Source: Winogradskyella epiphytica (lineage in GTDB: Bacteria; Bacteroidota; Bacteroidia; Flavobacteriales; Flavobacteriaceae). Taken from it: a DNA stretch of 64,000 bases. The stretch's first letter is position 1, and every line of letters begins with the position of its first letter. This document shows positions 17,374 to 26,090 of this stretch, in pieces. The stretch covers positions 1 to 64,000 of the forward strand of contig NZ_QJTD01000007.1 of assembly GCF_003217215.1 (NCBI RefSeq), written 5' to 3'. The notes beneath the pieces are model-generated. The model made no database searches, had not been told where the DNA came from, and saw only the letters and a list, made by a program, of their open reading frames with translations. Made by a program: the position numbers and the translations under genes.

Positions 17374-17403
17374 TGTTTTTTAAAAAACATTGTTATAATA
17401 TTG
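17372..17403 (+). promoter_or_regulatory. predicted aceB promoter
   Basis: CTTG (17372-17375), 20-bp spacer, TAATATTG (17396-17403): one mismatch from consensus in each box. The -33 box overlaps the right end of the palindrome, so a bound regulator would block or recruit RNA polymerase here. Confidence 0.5.
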
Positions 17404-17423
17404 TCTTGCAAAACAATAAGACC

Positions 17424-19019
17424 ATGAAAAACACAGTATTAAAACCAACAAAAGTTAAATTCGCCCATAACATTCAAAATGAATACCCAGAAATTTTAAC
17501 CGGAAACGCTTTGGAGTTTATCGCTGCGCTTCATGAAAAATTCAACATGCAACGATTAGCTCTTTTATCAAATCGTGAGTTACAGCAACAGGTTTTTGAT
17601 AGCGGAAAATTTCCAGAGTTCCCTAAGGAAACAAAAGCCCTTAGAGAAGCAAACTGGACCGCAGGTTCTATTCCAAAAGATCTTCAAGACCGACGCGTTG
17701 AAATCACTGGTCCGGTTGATAGAAAAATGATCATCAACGCCCTTAATTCTGGTGCCAAAACATTTATGGCCGATTTAGAAGACAGTAACTCTCCTACTTG
17801 GAAAAATAATATGGAAGGGCAGCAAAACCTAATCGATGCCAATGCTAAGACTATTGGTTTAGTAGATACGCAACGGGGAAAAAATTACACCCTTAATAAA
17901 GAAACTGCAGTACTTTTAGTTAGACCAAGAGGCTTACACCTTAACGAAAGACATCTCCTGATAAATAACGAAGAAGCCTCTGCGAGTTTAGTTGATTTTG
18001 GTTTATATGTATTTCACAATACAACCACAATGCTAAATAATGGAACCGCACCTTATTTCTACCTCCCAAAATTAGAACATTATACAGAAGCACGTTGGTG
18101 GAATGAGGTTTTTGAATTTGCACAAGCCTATCTCAAAGTACCCAAGGGAACATTTAAAGCTACCGTTTTAATAGAGACCATAACCGCAAGCTTTCAATTG
18201 GACGAAATAATATACGAACTTAAAGATTATATTGTAGGATTGAATTGTGGTCGCTGGGATTATATTTTTTCTTATATCAAAAAATTTAGAAACCACCCCA
18301 ACTTTATAGTTCCTAATCGCGATCAGGTGACAATGACCACACCGTTTATGGACGCCTATTCAAAATTAGTTATTCAACGTTGTCATAAGCGTGGTATTTT
18401 AGCTATAGGTGGAATGGCCGCTCAAATTCCAATTAAAAATGATGAAAAAGCCAATGCTGCCGCTTTAGAAAAAGTCAGAAAAGACAAAGAACGTGAGGTC
18501 AAAAACGGACATGACGGTACTTGGGTGGCTCATCCTGCACTTGTGAAAGTCGCCATGGATGAATTCAATAAACATATGCCAAGCCCTAATCAACTACATA
18601 TAACACGAGATGACATAAACATCAGTGAGGCCGATTTAGTAGAACTCCCTAAAGGAACAGTTACCGAAGCTGGCGTTAGGAAAAATATTAACGTCGGAAT
18701 TTTATATACAGAAGCCTGGCTTCGTGGCTACGGCGCAGTTGCTCTTTACCATTTAATGGAAGATGCTGCAACGGCTGAAATATCCAGAACTCAAGTGTGG
18801 CAATGGCTAAAGAACGAAGTAAAATTAGAAGACGGCAGGACTTTTACGCCACAACTTTATCAAGATTTATTTAATGATGAAGTCGAAAAAATAATTAAAG
18901 AAAATGGGGATTCCGTGAGTGACAGCAAATTAAAACAAGCTGTAGAACTTTTTGATCAACTCGTACAATCTGAAAAATTCGAAGAATTCTTAACCCTTCC
19001 AGCATACCAATACATCTAA
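17424..19019 (+). CDS. aceB: malate synthase A
   Basis: Condenses glyoxylate with acetyl-CoA to malate, the second glyoxylate-shunt reaction. The chain from 17424 is 531 residues, normal for the A isoform. Diagnostic blocks are DLEDSNSPTW, RPRGLHLNE, PKLEHYTEARWWN, LNCGRWDYIFSYIKKF and the C-terminal YHLMEDAATAEISRTQVWQW holding the catalytic acid. An upstream in-frame TTG at 17373 is rejected because it lies within the operator and -33 box. aceA follows after 74 bp with a hairpin between, so the two are probably one transcript under the divergent RamB-like regulator. Confidence 0.97.
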   Translation: MKNTVLKPTKVKFAHNIQNEYPEILTGNALEFIAALHEKFNMQRLALLSNRELQQQVFDSGKFPEFPKETKALREANWTAGSIPKDLQDRRVEITGPVDRKMIINALNSGAKTFMADLEDSNSPTWKNNMEGQQNLIDANAKTIGLVDTQRGKNYTLNKETAVLLVRPRGLHLNERHLLINNEEASASLVDFGLYVFHNTTTMLNNGTAPYFYLPKLEHYTEARWWNEVFEFAQAYLKVPKGTFKATVLIETITASFQLDEIIYELKDYIVGLNCGRWDYIFSYIKKFRNHPNFIVPNRDQVTMTTPFMDAYSKLVIQRCHKRGILAIGGMAAQIPIKNDEKANAAALEKVRKDKEREVKNGHDGTWVAHPALVKVAMDEFNKHMPSPNQLHITRDDINISEADLVELPKGTVTEAGVRKNINVGILYTEAWLRGYGAVALYHLMEDAATAEISRTQVWQWLKNEVKLEDGRTFTPQLYQDLFNDEVEKIIKENGDSVSDSKLKQAVELFDQLVQSEKFEEFLTLPAYQYI

Positions 19020-19027
19020 AAAAAAGC

Positions 19028-19060
19028 GATCCTGCGATTGCGGCAACAGTCAACAGGATC
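19028..19060 (+). promoter_or_regulatory. intercistronic hairpin between aceB and aceA
   Basis: Perfect 7-bp stem GATCCTG / CAGGATC (19028-19034 and 19054-19060) with a 19-nt loop and no T-run. It may be a processing or stability element setting the aceB:aceA ratio rather than a terminator. Confidence 0.4.
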
Positions 19061-19093
19061 TAATTATCAATAATAATAACATAAGACAAAATT

Positions 19094-20725
19094 ATGAAAA
19101 ATTTCTCACAAACCGATTACCGCTCTGCCCTACAAACTGTAAGAAACCTCAAAGAAAAGTATGGCGACACTTGGAATGCCATTCAACCTGAAAGTGCAGC
19201 TAGAATGAAAATTCAAAATCGATTTAAAACTGGATTAGATATTGCTAAATACACTGCAGCGATCATGAGAAAAGATATGGCTGAGTATGATGCTGATTCA
19301 TCTCAATACACGCAATCCTTAGGTTGCTGGCACGGGTTTGTGGCACAACAAAAAATGATTGCGGTTAAAAAGCACCATAAAACAACTAATAAGAAGTACT
19401 TATACCTTTCTGGTTGGATGGTCGCTGCATTACGTTCTGAATTTGGCCCATTACCGGATCAATCTATGCATGAAAAAACAGTTGTTTCATCTCTAATTAA
19501 AGAAATTTATGACTTTTTACGTCAGGCAGATGCCATTGAGTTAAACGATTTATTTAGACGTTTAGAAAATGGCGAAGACGTGCAAAATCAGATTGATAAT
19601 TTTGAAACACATATCGTTCCAATTATTGCCGATATTGATGCCGGTTTTGGAAATGAAGAAGCCACCTATTTATTAGCAAAACAAATGATTCAAGCAGGTG
19701 CTTGTGCGATTCAAATAGAAAATCAAGTATCTGACGCTAAACAATGTGGCCACCAAGATGGAAAGGTTACAGTTCCTCATGAAGATTTTGTCGCTAAATT
19801 AAACGCAATCAGATATGCCTTCTTAGAATTAGGTGTAGATGATGGTGTTATTGTTGCCCGTACCGATTCTGAAGGCGCCGGTTTAACTCAAAAATTACCC
19901 GTGAGTCAAGAGCCTGGAGATTTAGCTTCTCAGTACTTAGCATTTGTTGAGGCTGAAGAAATAGATATTGCAGATGCCAAAGAAGACGACGTACTACTAA
20001 AAAGACATGGAAAGTTAGTTCGTCCGGTGCGATTAGCTAATGGTTTATACAAATTTAAAGAAGGTTCTAATATCGACCGTGTTGTTTTAGACTGTGTTAC
20101 CAGCCTACAAAATGGAGCTGACCTCCTATGGATTGAAACACCAACGCCTAATGTAAAGCAAATTGCACATATGGTAAACAGAGTAAGAGAAGTTGTTCCA
20201 AACGCAAAATTGGTTTATAACAATTCTCCTTCATTTAATTGGACATTAAACTTCCGAAATCAAGCCTATGACGAGATGTTAGAATTAGGAAAAGACATGA
20301 CGGCTTATGATAGAAATAATTTAATGGATGCGAAGTATGATAATTCAGAGCTTTGTAAGGTTGCAGACGAAAAGATCAGAACCTTCCAAAAAGATGGCGC
20401 TAGAGACGCTGGAATTTTCCATCACCTAATCACTCTACCTACGTACCATACCACAGCACTTCATATGAATGATTTAACCGAAGGTTACTTTGCCGAAGAA
20501 GGGATGTTAGCTTATGTCAAAGGAGTTCAACGTCAAGAAATCAGAAAAGGTGTAGCCTGTGTAAAACACCAACGAATGGCAGGTTCAGATTTAGGGGACG
20601 ATCATAAAACATTTTTTGCTGGAGAAAAAGCCTTAAAGGCTGGCGGTGAGAAGAACACGGCTAATCAATTTGAATTAGCGCCAAAACCAACTAAAGTTAA
20701 AGAAACACTAGGTGTCCCTGCATAA
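19094..20725 (+). CDS. aceA: isocitrate lyase
   Basis: Splits isocitrate to glyoxylate and succinate, the committing step of the glyoxylate shunt. The catalytic loop is KQCGHQDGK with Cys218, the variant of the roughly 530-residue bacterial class rather than KKCGHLGGK of the E. coli enzyme; the 543-residue length agrees. Metal-binding DIDAGFGNEEATY and the IETPTPN block are present. It follows aceB and ends before a strong hairpin at 20758-20786. Confidence 0.97.
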   Translation: MKNFSQTDYRSALQTVRNLKEKYGDTWNAIQPESAARMKIQNRFKTGLDIAKYTAAIMRKDMAEYDADSSQYTQSLGCWHGFVAQQKMIAVKKHHKTTNKKYLYLSGWMVAALRSEFGPLPDQSMHEKTVVSSLIKEIYDFLRQADAIELNDLFRRLENGEDVQNQIDNFETHIVPIIADIDAGFGNEEATYLLAKQMIQAGACAIQIENQVSDAKQCGHQDGKVTVPHEDFVAKLNAIRYAFLELGVDDGVIVARTDSEGAGLTQKLPVSQEPGDLASQYLAFVEAEEIDIADAKEDDVLLKRHGKLVRPVRLANGLYKFKEGSNIDRVVLDCVTSLQNGADLLWIETPTPNVKQIAHMVNRVREVVPNAKLVYNNSPSFNWTLNFRNQAYDEMLELGKDMTAYDRNNLMDAKYDNSELCKVADEKIRTFQKDGARDAGIFHHLITLPTYHTTALHMNDLTEGYFAEEGMLAYVKGVQRQEIRKGVACVKHQRMAGSDLGDDHKTFFAGEKALKAGGEKNTANQFELAPKPTKVKETLGVPA

Positions 20726-20757
20726 TTCAAGAATAGTGATATCATAGTATTGCAATA

Positions 20758-20786
20758 AAAAAGCACAGTTAAAAACTGTGCTTTTT
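20758..20786. terminator. bidirectional terminator between aceA and the E2 gene
   Basis: Perfect 13-bp stem AAAAAGCACAGTT / AACTGTGCTTTTT with a 3-nt loop between two convergent genes, with A and T runs serving both strands. Confidence 0.85.
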
Positions 20787-20873
20787 CTTTTTCTATAGAT
20801 AAATACTATTATTGTTTTTCAAGACATTCTAAATCGCCAACAAATATTTGGAATCTATAAATGACTTACAAAC

Positions 20874-22199
20874 TTAAATTTCTTGATTAGGATCCCAAGC
20901 TTCTAAATAATCTTTTACAAACTTCACGAACTGACCACCTAATGCACCATTAACCACTCTATGATCATAAGAGTGAGATAAGAACATTTTGTAACGGATA
21001 CCTACATAGTCTCCTTCTGGTCCTTCAATAACAGCAGGTACTTTTCTAATTGCACCAAGTGCTAAAATACCTACCTGTGGTTGATTAATAATTGGAGTTC
21101 CCATGATACTACCAAATGTTCCAACGTTAGTAACCGTATAAGTTCCACCTTGAATATCATCTGGACTCAATTTATTATCTCTTGCTCTTGTTGCTAAATC
21201 GTTAACACGCTTAGCCATTCCGAATAAATTAAGTTGATCTGCATTTTTAATAACCGGAACAATTAAGTTTCCATCTGGTAATGCTGCAGCCATCCCTAGG
21301 TTAATATCTTTCTTTTTGATGATTTTATCTCCTTGAACAGAAATATTCATCATTGGGAATTCTTTTAAAGCTTTAGTAACAGCTTCCATGAATATTGGTG
21401 TAAAAGTTAAGTTTTCACCTTCACGCTTCATGAATGCATCTTTAACTTTCTTTCTCCAGTTCCAAATCTTCGTCACATCAGCTTCGATAAATGATTGTAC
21501 GTGAGCAGAAGTCTGAACAGAATCAACCATATGTTTTGCAATGAGTTTCCCCATTCTACTCATTTCAATAATTTCATCACCACCAGATACAATCACCGGC
21601 TGCGCTGCTGCTTTTGTTTGAGTAGGTGCATGTTCCTTGGTAGGCGCTTCAACTGTAGTCGCGGCTTTTGGAGCCGTACTACGCGTTTCTAAATACGCTT
21701 TTATATCGTTTTTAGTCACACGATTATCTTTTCCTGTACCAGGAATTGCGTCTAATTCTGATTGAGAAATACCCTCTTGTTTTGCTATATTTTTCACTAA
21801 AGGTGAATAAAATCGGCCTTCAGTTGAAACCACAGGTTCGACTGTCTCTTGTGCTGCCACAACAGTTTGTGCCACTTCCGCCGCTGCTTTTGGAGCTGCT
21901 ACTTCTTTAACAGGTGTAGGTTCTGCCGCAGGAGCTTTTACCTCTACTGTGTCGCCACCTTCTGTTTGTATTACCGCAATGGTTTGTCCGACTTGAACAA
22001 CATCATCAACGTTAAATAGTTTTTCAACTAAAACGCCATCAACTTCACTCGGGACTTCACTATCAACTTTATCTGTTGCTATCTCTAAAACAGCCTCATC
22101 AGCTTCAATAGTATCACCAACTTCTTTAAGCCATGAGGTTATTGTTGCTTCCGCAACACTCTCTCCCATTTTAGGTAACTTAAGTTCAAAATTTGCCAT
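20874..22199 (-). CDS. 2-oxo acid dehydrogenase E2 component (dihydrolipoamide acyltransferase)
   Basis: Core acyltransferase of a 2-oxoacid dehydrogenase complex. Order of domains: one lipoyl domain (residues 2-77, lipoylated Lys44 in EIATDKVDSE), an Ala/Pro-rich linker, the E1/E3-binding domain (about 130-167, FYSPLVKNIAKQEGIS), a second linker and the catalytic domain (about 210-441). Catalytic His413 lies in SYDHRVVNG; the aspartate usually found in DHRxxDG is asparagine here. No E1 or E3 gene is adjacent, so the substrate (branched-chain, pyruvate or 2-oxoglutarate) is open; the sequence style suggests the branched-chain or general E2 group. It has its own -7 box and lies 90 bp after the glycosyltransferase. 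Confidence 0.9.
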   Translation of the reverse strand: MANFELKLPKMGESVAEATITSWLKEVGDTIEADEAVLEIATDKVDSEVPSEVDGVLVEKLFNVDDVVQVGQTIAVIQTEGGDTVEVKAPAAEPTPVKEVAAPKAAAEVAQTVVAAQETVEPVVSTEGRFYSPLVKNIAKQEGISQSELDAIPGTGKDNRVTKNDIKAYLETRSTAPKAATTVEAPTKEHAPTQTKAAAQPVIVSGGDEIIEMSRMGKLIAKHMVDSVQTSAHVQSFIEADVTKIWNWRKKVKDAFMKREGENLTFTPIFMEAVTKALKEFPMMNISVQGDKIIKKKDINLGMAAALPDGNLIVPVIKNADQLNLFGMAKRVNDLATRARDNKLSPDDIQGGTYTVTNVGTFGSIMGTPIINQPQVGILALGAIRKVPAVIEGPEGDYVGIRYKMFLSHSYDHRVVNGALGGQFVKFVKDYLEAWDPNQEI

Positions 22200-22236
22200 A
22201 TTTATAATTTGAAGGTCATTATTTGCAATTAGCGTG

Positions 22237-22244
22237 CAAAATTA
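22237..22244 (-). promoter_or_regulatory. -7 box for the E2 gene
   Basis: Minus-strand TAATTTTG, exact to TAnnTTTG, 38 bp before the E2 start. No matching -33 box is seen. Confidence 0.45.
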
Positions 22245-22289
22245 ATAAAAAAACAGATAGTTTATTGATTTTTATTCAACTAAAACCTG

Positions 22290-23390
22290 TCAAAAATGAA
22301 GTACTTCTCCTCTACTTGTAGCACTGTCACTTCCGAGGCTAAAATTACTATTTTTTGGAATAAATCTAAAAACTATATTTTCTTGTTTGGATTTTATTTT
22401 CATATCTGAAATCATAGCGCTAGCTGCCAATGCTTTAAGGTCGTAAATAATCATACTATTATTTTCCACCTTATCTTGTATAATAGTCTCAATATGCACC
22501 GGATTTGGTAGTTTTTCTATTACAGATTTATCATAATTAGTTGCATATAAATAGGATTGATTAGGCTGCAAATTTACCTCATCTGGATTTTTTCTCATGA
22601 GGTAAGCCATTTTAATCCCTAACCAAACCATACCATTTAGTAGCACATTACGTTTAAAATGTTTTTTATAGAAAATTTGCATGGCACCATAAAAGCGCCT
22701 TGCGTAATTAGCATCTCTTAAAGTACTTTCTCCTTTGAAATGAATTACTGTAGTATCTCCAAAATAATAGTTATCGTACCCGGCTTTAATTACTTTATAG
22801 GATAAATCGATATCTTCCCCATACATAAAATACTCTTCGTCAAATCCACCTACACTTTCATACAACTCTTTCTTGAGCCACATAAACGCTCCGACTAAAA
22901 CATCAACCTTTCCTGTGTTTTCAACCTCAACATGATTAGCGTAGTAATCTTTAGAATTACCTAACACCTTTTTCAATGATACTATTGGGGTTGGAACATT
23001 TCGTTTACTTTCAGGCAGAAATTGACCTCTACCATCAATAAGTTGACAGCCTACGATGCCTAAGTTCTTTTTAGAATCTGCGAAAGCTATAAGTTTGGTA
23101 AATGTATCTTCAGAAACGACGGTGTCTGGATTGAGAATGCATAGATATTCTCCTTTAGCCTGAGCGACTCCGATATTATTTCCTTTTGAAAATCCAGAGT
23201 TTTCTTTATTTTCAATCAGCTTCACGTCAGGAAAAAGTTGCTTCACTATTTGGCAACTATCGTCAGGCGAATTGTTGTCTACAACTATAATTTCGGCGTC
23301 TAAATCGGTAATGGCGGCTTCAACACTTTTTAGACATAATTCTAAAAAGTAGCGCACATTATAATTAAGTATGATGACCGATAGTTTCAA
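22290..23390 (-). CDS. family 2 glycosyltransferase
   Basis: GT-A fold glycosyltransferase, 366 residues. It has the nucleotide-binding start SVIILNYNVRYFLELCLKS, the VDNNSPDDS block, LNPDTVV (the DxD-like site) and the acceptor/catalytic motif FMYGEDIDLSYKV. Residues 250-366 carry no domain I recognise. It begins 2 bp after recR, so the two are an operon. A rhamnosyl- or similar transferase for cell-surface polysaccharide is likely, but the donor and acceptor cannot be read from the sequence. Confidence 0.88.
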   Translation of the reverse strand: MKLSVIILNYNVRYFLELCLKSVEAAITDLDAEIIVVDNNSPDDSCQIVKQLFPDVKLIENKENSGFSKGNNIGVAQAKGEYLCILNPDTVVSEDTFTKLIAFADSKKNLGIVGCQLIDGRGQFLPESKRNVPTPIVSLKKVLGNSKDYYANHVEVENTGKVDVLVGAFMWLKKELYESVGGFDEEYFMYGEDIDLSYKVIKAGYDNYYFGDTTVIHFKGESTLRDANYARRFYGAMQIFYKKHFKRNVLLNGMVWLGIKMAYLMRKNPDEVNLQPNQSYLYATNYDKSVIEKLPNPVHIETIIQDKVENNSMIIYDLKALAASAMISDMKIKSKQENIVFRFIPKNSNFSLGSDSATSRGEVLHF

Positions 23391-23392
23391 TA

Positions 23393-24010
23393 TTAGGATT
23401 TTAGTGATGCTTCAAATGGCACACGATCAATAATACTTCTTCCTAAAGTAACTTCGTCTGTATATTCTAATTCATTACCAGCAGCAACACCTCTTGCAAT
23501 GGTTGACGTGGTCACATTATAACCCTGTAGTTGTCTAAAAATGTAGAAGTTCGTCGTATCGCCTTCCATAGTAGGACTCATAGCAAATATTAACTCCTTC
23601 ACTTTTCCTGCCTTTACTTTTTCAACCAAAGTAGAAATGTTCAAATCTTGAGGACCAATGCCATCCATAGGAGAAATTTTACCACCTAAAACATGATATA
23701 AGCCTTTAAAAGAACTTGTGTTTTCAACAGCCATAACATCTCTAATATCTTCAACTACACAAATCAATTCGGTATTCCTATTCGGGTTTTCGCAAATTTC
23801 ACAAAGTATATTATCACTAATATTATGACAGGATTTACAGAAGTTTATTTCCTTTCTCACTTTTGAAAGCGCGTCTGCTAACTGAAAGGTTTGGCTTTCA
23901 GGTTGACGCAGTAAATGCAATACCAATCGCAAGGCCGTACGTTTACCAATACCTGGTAATTGCGACATTTCGTTGACCGCGTTTTCTAAGAGTTTTGATG
24001 AAAATTCCAT
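23393..24010 (-). CDS. recR: recombination mediator protein RecR
   Basis: RecR acts with RecF/RecO to load RecA on gapped DNA. The 205-residue protein has the N-terminal helix-hairpin-helix ([15 protein letters not shown]), the four-cysteine zinc finger Cys58, Cys61, Cys70, Cys73, and a Toprim domain from about residue 81 with [13 protein letters not shown] -7-like box TACCTTCG (one mismatch) lies only 6 bp before the ATG, which would give a nearly leaderless mRNA. The gene heads a recR-glycosyltransferase operon and is divergent from the symporter. Confidence 0.95.
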   Translation of the reverse strand: MEFSSKLLENAVNEMSQLPGIGKRTALRLVLHLLRQPESQTFQLADALSKVRKEINFCKSCHNISDNILCEICENPNRNTELICVVEDIRDVMAVENTSSFKGLYHVLGGKISPMDGIGPQDLNISTLVEKVKAGKVKELIFAMSPTMEGDTTNFYIFRQLQGYNVTTSTIARGVAAGNELEYTDEVTLGRSIIDRVPFEASLKS

Positions 24011-24178
24011 AACTGCGAAGGTAAAGATTTTTAGATATAAAAAGATGCTTGAGCAGAAGTCTATTTACTACTAAAATGTAAGTTCGTAGATAAGTTGTTT
24101 ACAATTAATTGTAATTTGAGCTCTTCTTCTTTTTCAAATGTACTACTTTTCACAAAAAATTATTTAAAACTTCAACCC

Positions 24179-25624
24179 ATGTCACCGACGTCTATATTAG
24201 TATTAATTGCTTGTTACTTCGGCTTACTAATTTTAATCTCCTATTTCACAGGTAAAGAAGATTCTAATGCTGCTTTTTTTAAGGCTAACAAATCTGCACC
24301 ATGGTATTTAGTAGCCTTTGGTATGATTGGCGCATCTTTATCTGGCGTTACATTTATTTCTGTTCCTGGTGCTGTAGAAGCCAAACAATTCGGGTACATG
24401 CAGGTAGTTTTTGGTTACTTTTTTGGCTATGTGATTATCGCTTACGTTTTATTACCACTCTATTACCGACTAAATCTCACCTCTATATATACTTACCTAA
24501 GGGATCGCTTTGGTATAGTTTCCTATAAAACAGGTTCGGTAGCCTTTTTAATATCAAGAACTGTAGGAGCTGCTTTTCGTTTATTCTTAGTCGCTAAAGT
24601 GTTGCAGTTATTGGTTTTTGACCTCTTTGATATTCCGTTTGCCGTTACTGTAATAATCACCATCGGACTAATATGGCTTTACACTTTTAAAGGCGGAATA
24701 AAAACGATTATATTCACAGACACCCTTCAAACTCTATTTATGTTAGTTTCCGTAGTGGTAACTATTGTGTTTTTAGCTTCGGCATTAGATTTAAACAGTA
24801 TTGGTGAGGTGATTACATATACTAAAGAAAGTAGCCTTAGTAAAATATTCTTTTTTGAAGATGGCAACGACCCTCAGTATTTCTGGAAAAGTTTCTTGTC
24901 TGGGATTTTTATCACAATTACGATGACTGGTTTAGATCAGGATATGATGCAGAAAAATCTAACCTGTCGTAATTTGAAAGATGCGCAGAAAAACATGATT
25001 ACCTTTAGTATAGTGTTGCTTTTTGTGAATATGTTATTCTTAATTCTTGGTGTGATGCTTACACAATACGCTTCTACACATGGCATCACAGCATCCAAAG
25101 ATGACTTATTCCCAACCATTGCAATGCTTCCCGAAATTGGTATTGTAACCTCAGCCTTCTTTTTATTAGGCTTAATTGCTGCAGCTTATTCTAGTGCAGA
25201 TTCGGCATTAACATCTTTAACCACTTCTTTTTGTTTCGACATTCTAGATATTGAAAACAAACCTGAAGAACGAAGAAAAAATATAAGAAAGCGTACTCAT
25301 ATTGGATTTAGTATCGTGCTAATGTTAGTGATATTGTTGTTTGATATCATCTTTAAAGACATCTCTGTTATTTGGGAATTATTTAAAGCAGCAGGCTATA
25401 CTTACGGACCATTATTAGGTTTATTCGCTTTTGGTTTATTTACCAAATCACAAATCAAAGACAAATTCGTTTGGATCATCGCCATTGTAGCACCAATCCT
25501 TTCTTATCTCTTAAATATATATTCTAAAGAATTATTTAATGGCTACGAAATTGGGTTTGAAATTTTAATTATCAACGGTCTACTGATGTACTTAGGCCTA
25601 GTGATGATTAGAAAGAAAGCTTAA
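24179..25624 (+). CDS. sodium:solute symporter (SSS family)
   Basis: Inner-membrane sodium-coupled transporter with about 13 hydrophobic segments. Family blocks are the N-terminal TGKEDSNAAFFKANKSAPW and FGMIGASLSGVTFISVPGAV, and the central TDTLQTLFML and LDQDMMQKNL. The start at 24179 is chosen because it directly precedes the first membrane helix; an in-frame TTG at 24095 would add a non-conserved Ser-rich tail overlapping the recR promoter region. From here the protein has 481 residues. The substrate is unknown. Its last 4 bases overlap the convergent CoA-binding gene. Confidence 0.9.
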   Translation: MSPTSILVLIACYFGLLILISYFTGKEDSNAAFFKANKSAPWYLVAFGMIGASLSGVTFISVPGAVEAKQFGYMQVVFGYFFGYVIIAYVLLPLYYRLNLTSIYTYLRDRFGIVSYKTGSVAFLISRTVGAAFRLFLVAKVLQLLVFDLFDIPFAVTVIITIGLIWLYTFKGGIKTIIFTDTLQTLFMLVSVVVTIVFLASALDLNSIGEVITYTKESSLSKIFFFEDGNDPQYFWKSFLSGIFITITMTGLDQDMMQKNLTCRNLKDAQKNMITFSIVLLFVNMLFLILGVMLTQYASTHGITASKDDLFPTIAMLPEIGIVTSAFFLLGLIAAAYSSADSALTSLTTSFCFDILDIENKPEERRKNIRKRTHIGFSIVLMLVILLFDIIFKDISVIWELFKAAGYTYGPLLGLFAFGLFTKSQIKDKFVWIIAIVAPILSYLLNIYSKELFNGYEIGFEILIINGLLMYLGLVMIRKKA

Positions 25625-25983
25625 TATTGCCCAGTACTTAACAATACTAAGGTACAAGCCACTTCGTAATCAATTCCTTCTTGCTCTAGCAAATTATAAA
25701 ACTCAGGGTTCTCTGTGCCTGGATTAAAAACGACGCGTTTTGGCTTTAAACCTATGATATAGTCATAATATAATTCTTGACGTTTCGGGTTGAGGTATAG
25801 TGTTACGGTATCAATAGCTTTATAGGCCATCATATTGGTATCTATAGTTACATCACCCACCACTCCAGATCGTAACCCGAAGGCTTTCACTTCGTGGCCA
25901 TGACTTCTTAACCTATTGATAGCGATATTAGAATACCGTTCAGGTTTTGTAGATGCTCCTATGACTAATGTTTTTTTGCTCAT
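25621..25983 (-). CDS. CoA-binding domain protein (YccU-like)
   Basis: Small single-domain Rossmann-type CoA-binding protein, 120 residues, with KTLVIGASTKPERYS and the conserved VVFNPGTENPEF near residues 87-98. Such stand-alone domains resemble the CoA-binding part of succinyl-CoA synthetase but lack a ligase domain; a specific function is not established. It overlaps the convergent symporter gene by 4 bp tail to tail. Confidence 0.88.
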   Translation of the reverse strand: MSKKTLVIGASTKPERYSNIAINRLRSHGHEVKAFGLRSGVVGDVTIDTNMMAYKAIDTVTLYLNPKRQELYYDYIIGLKPKRVVFNPGTENPEFYNLLEQEGIDYEVACTLVLLSTGQY

Positions 25984-26090
25984 AATGTTAAATATGTGTT
26001 AAGACTATTTTATACGGTAACATAAGGTAAAAATAGTCGTCTTAATTCTAACGAACAATTTAATCAATCAAATTAACCATTCAAAAAAAA

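Noticed and set aside
17373..17423. TTG start for aceB at 17373
   Set aside because: It begins inside the palindrome and the -33 box, before the expected transcription start.
24095..24178. Longer N-terminus of the symporter
   Set aside because: A Ser-rich tail unlike the family that runs through the recR/symporter promoter region.
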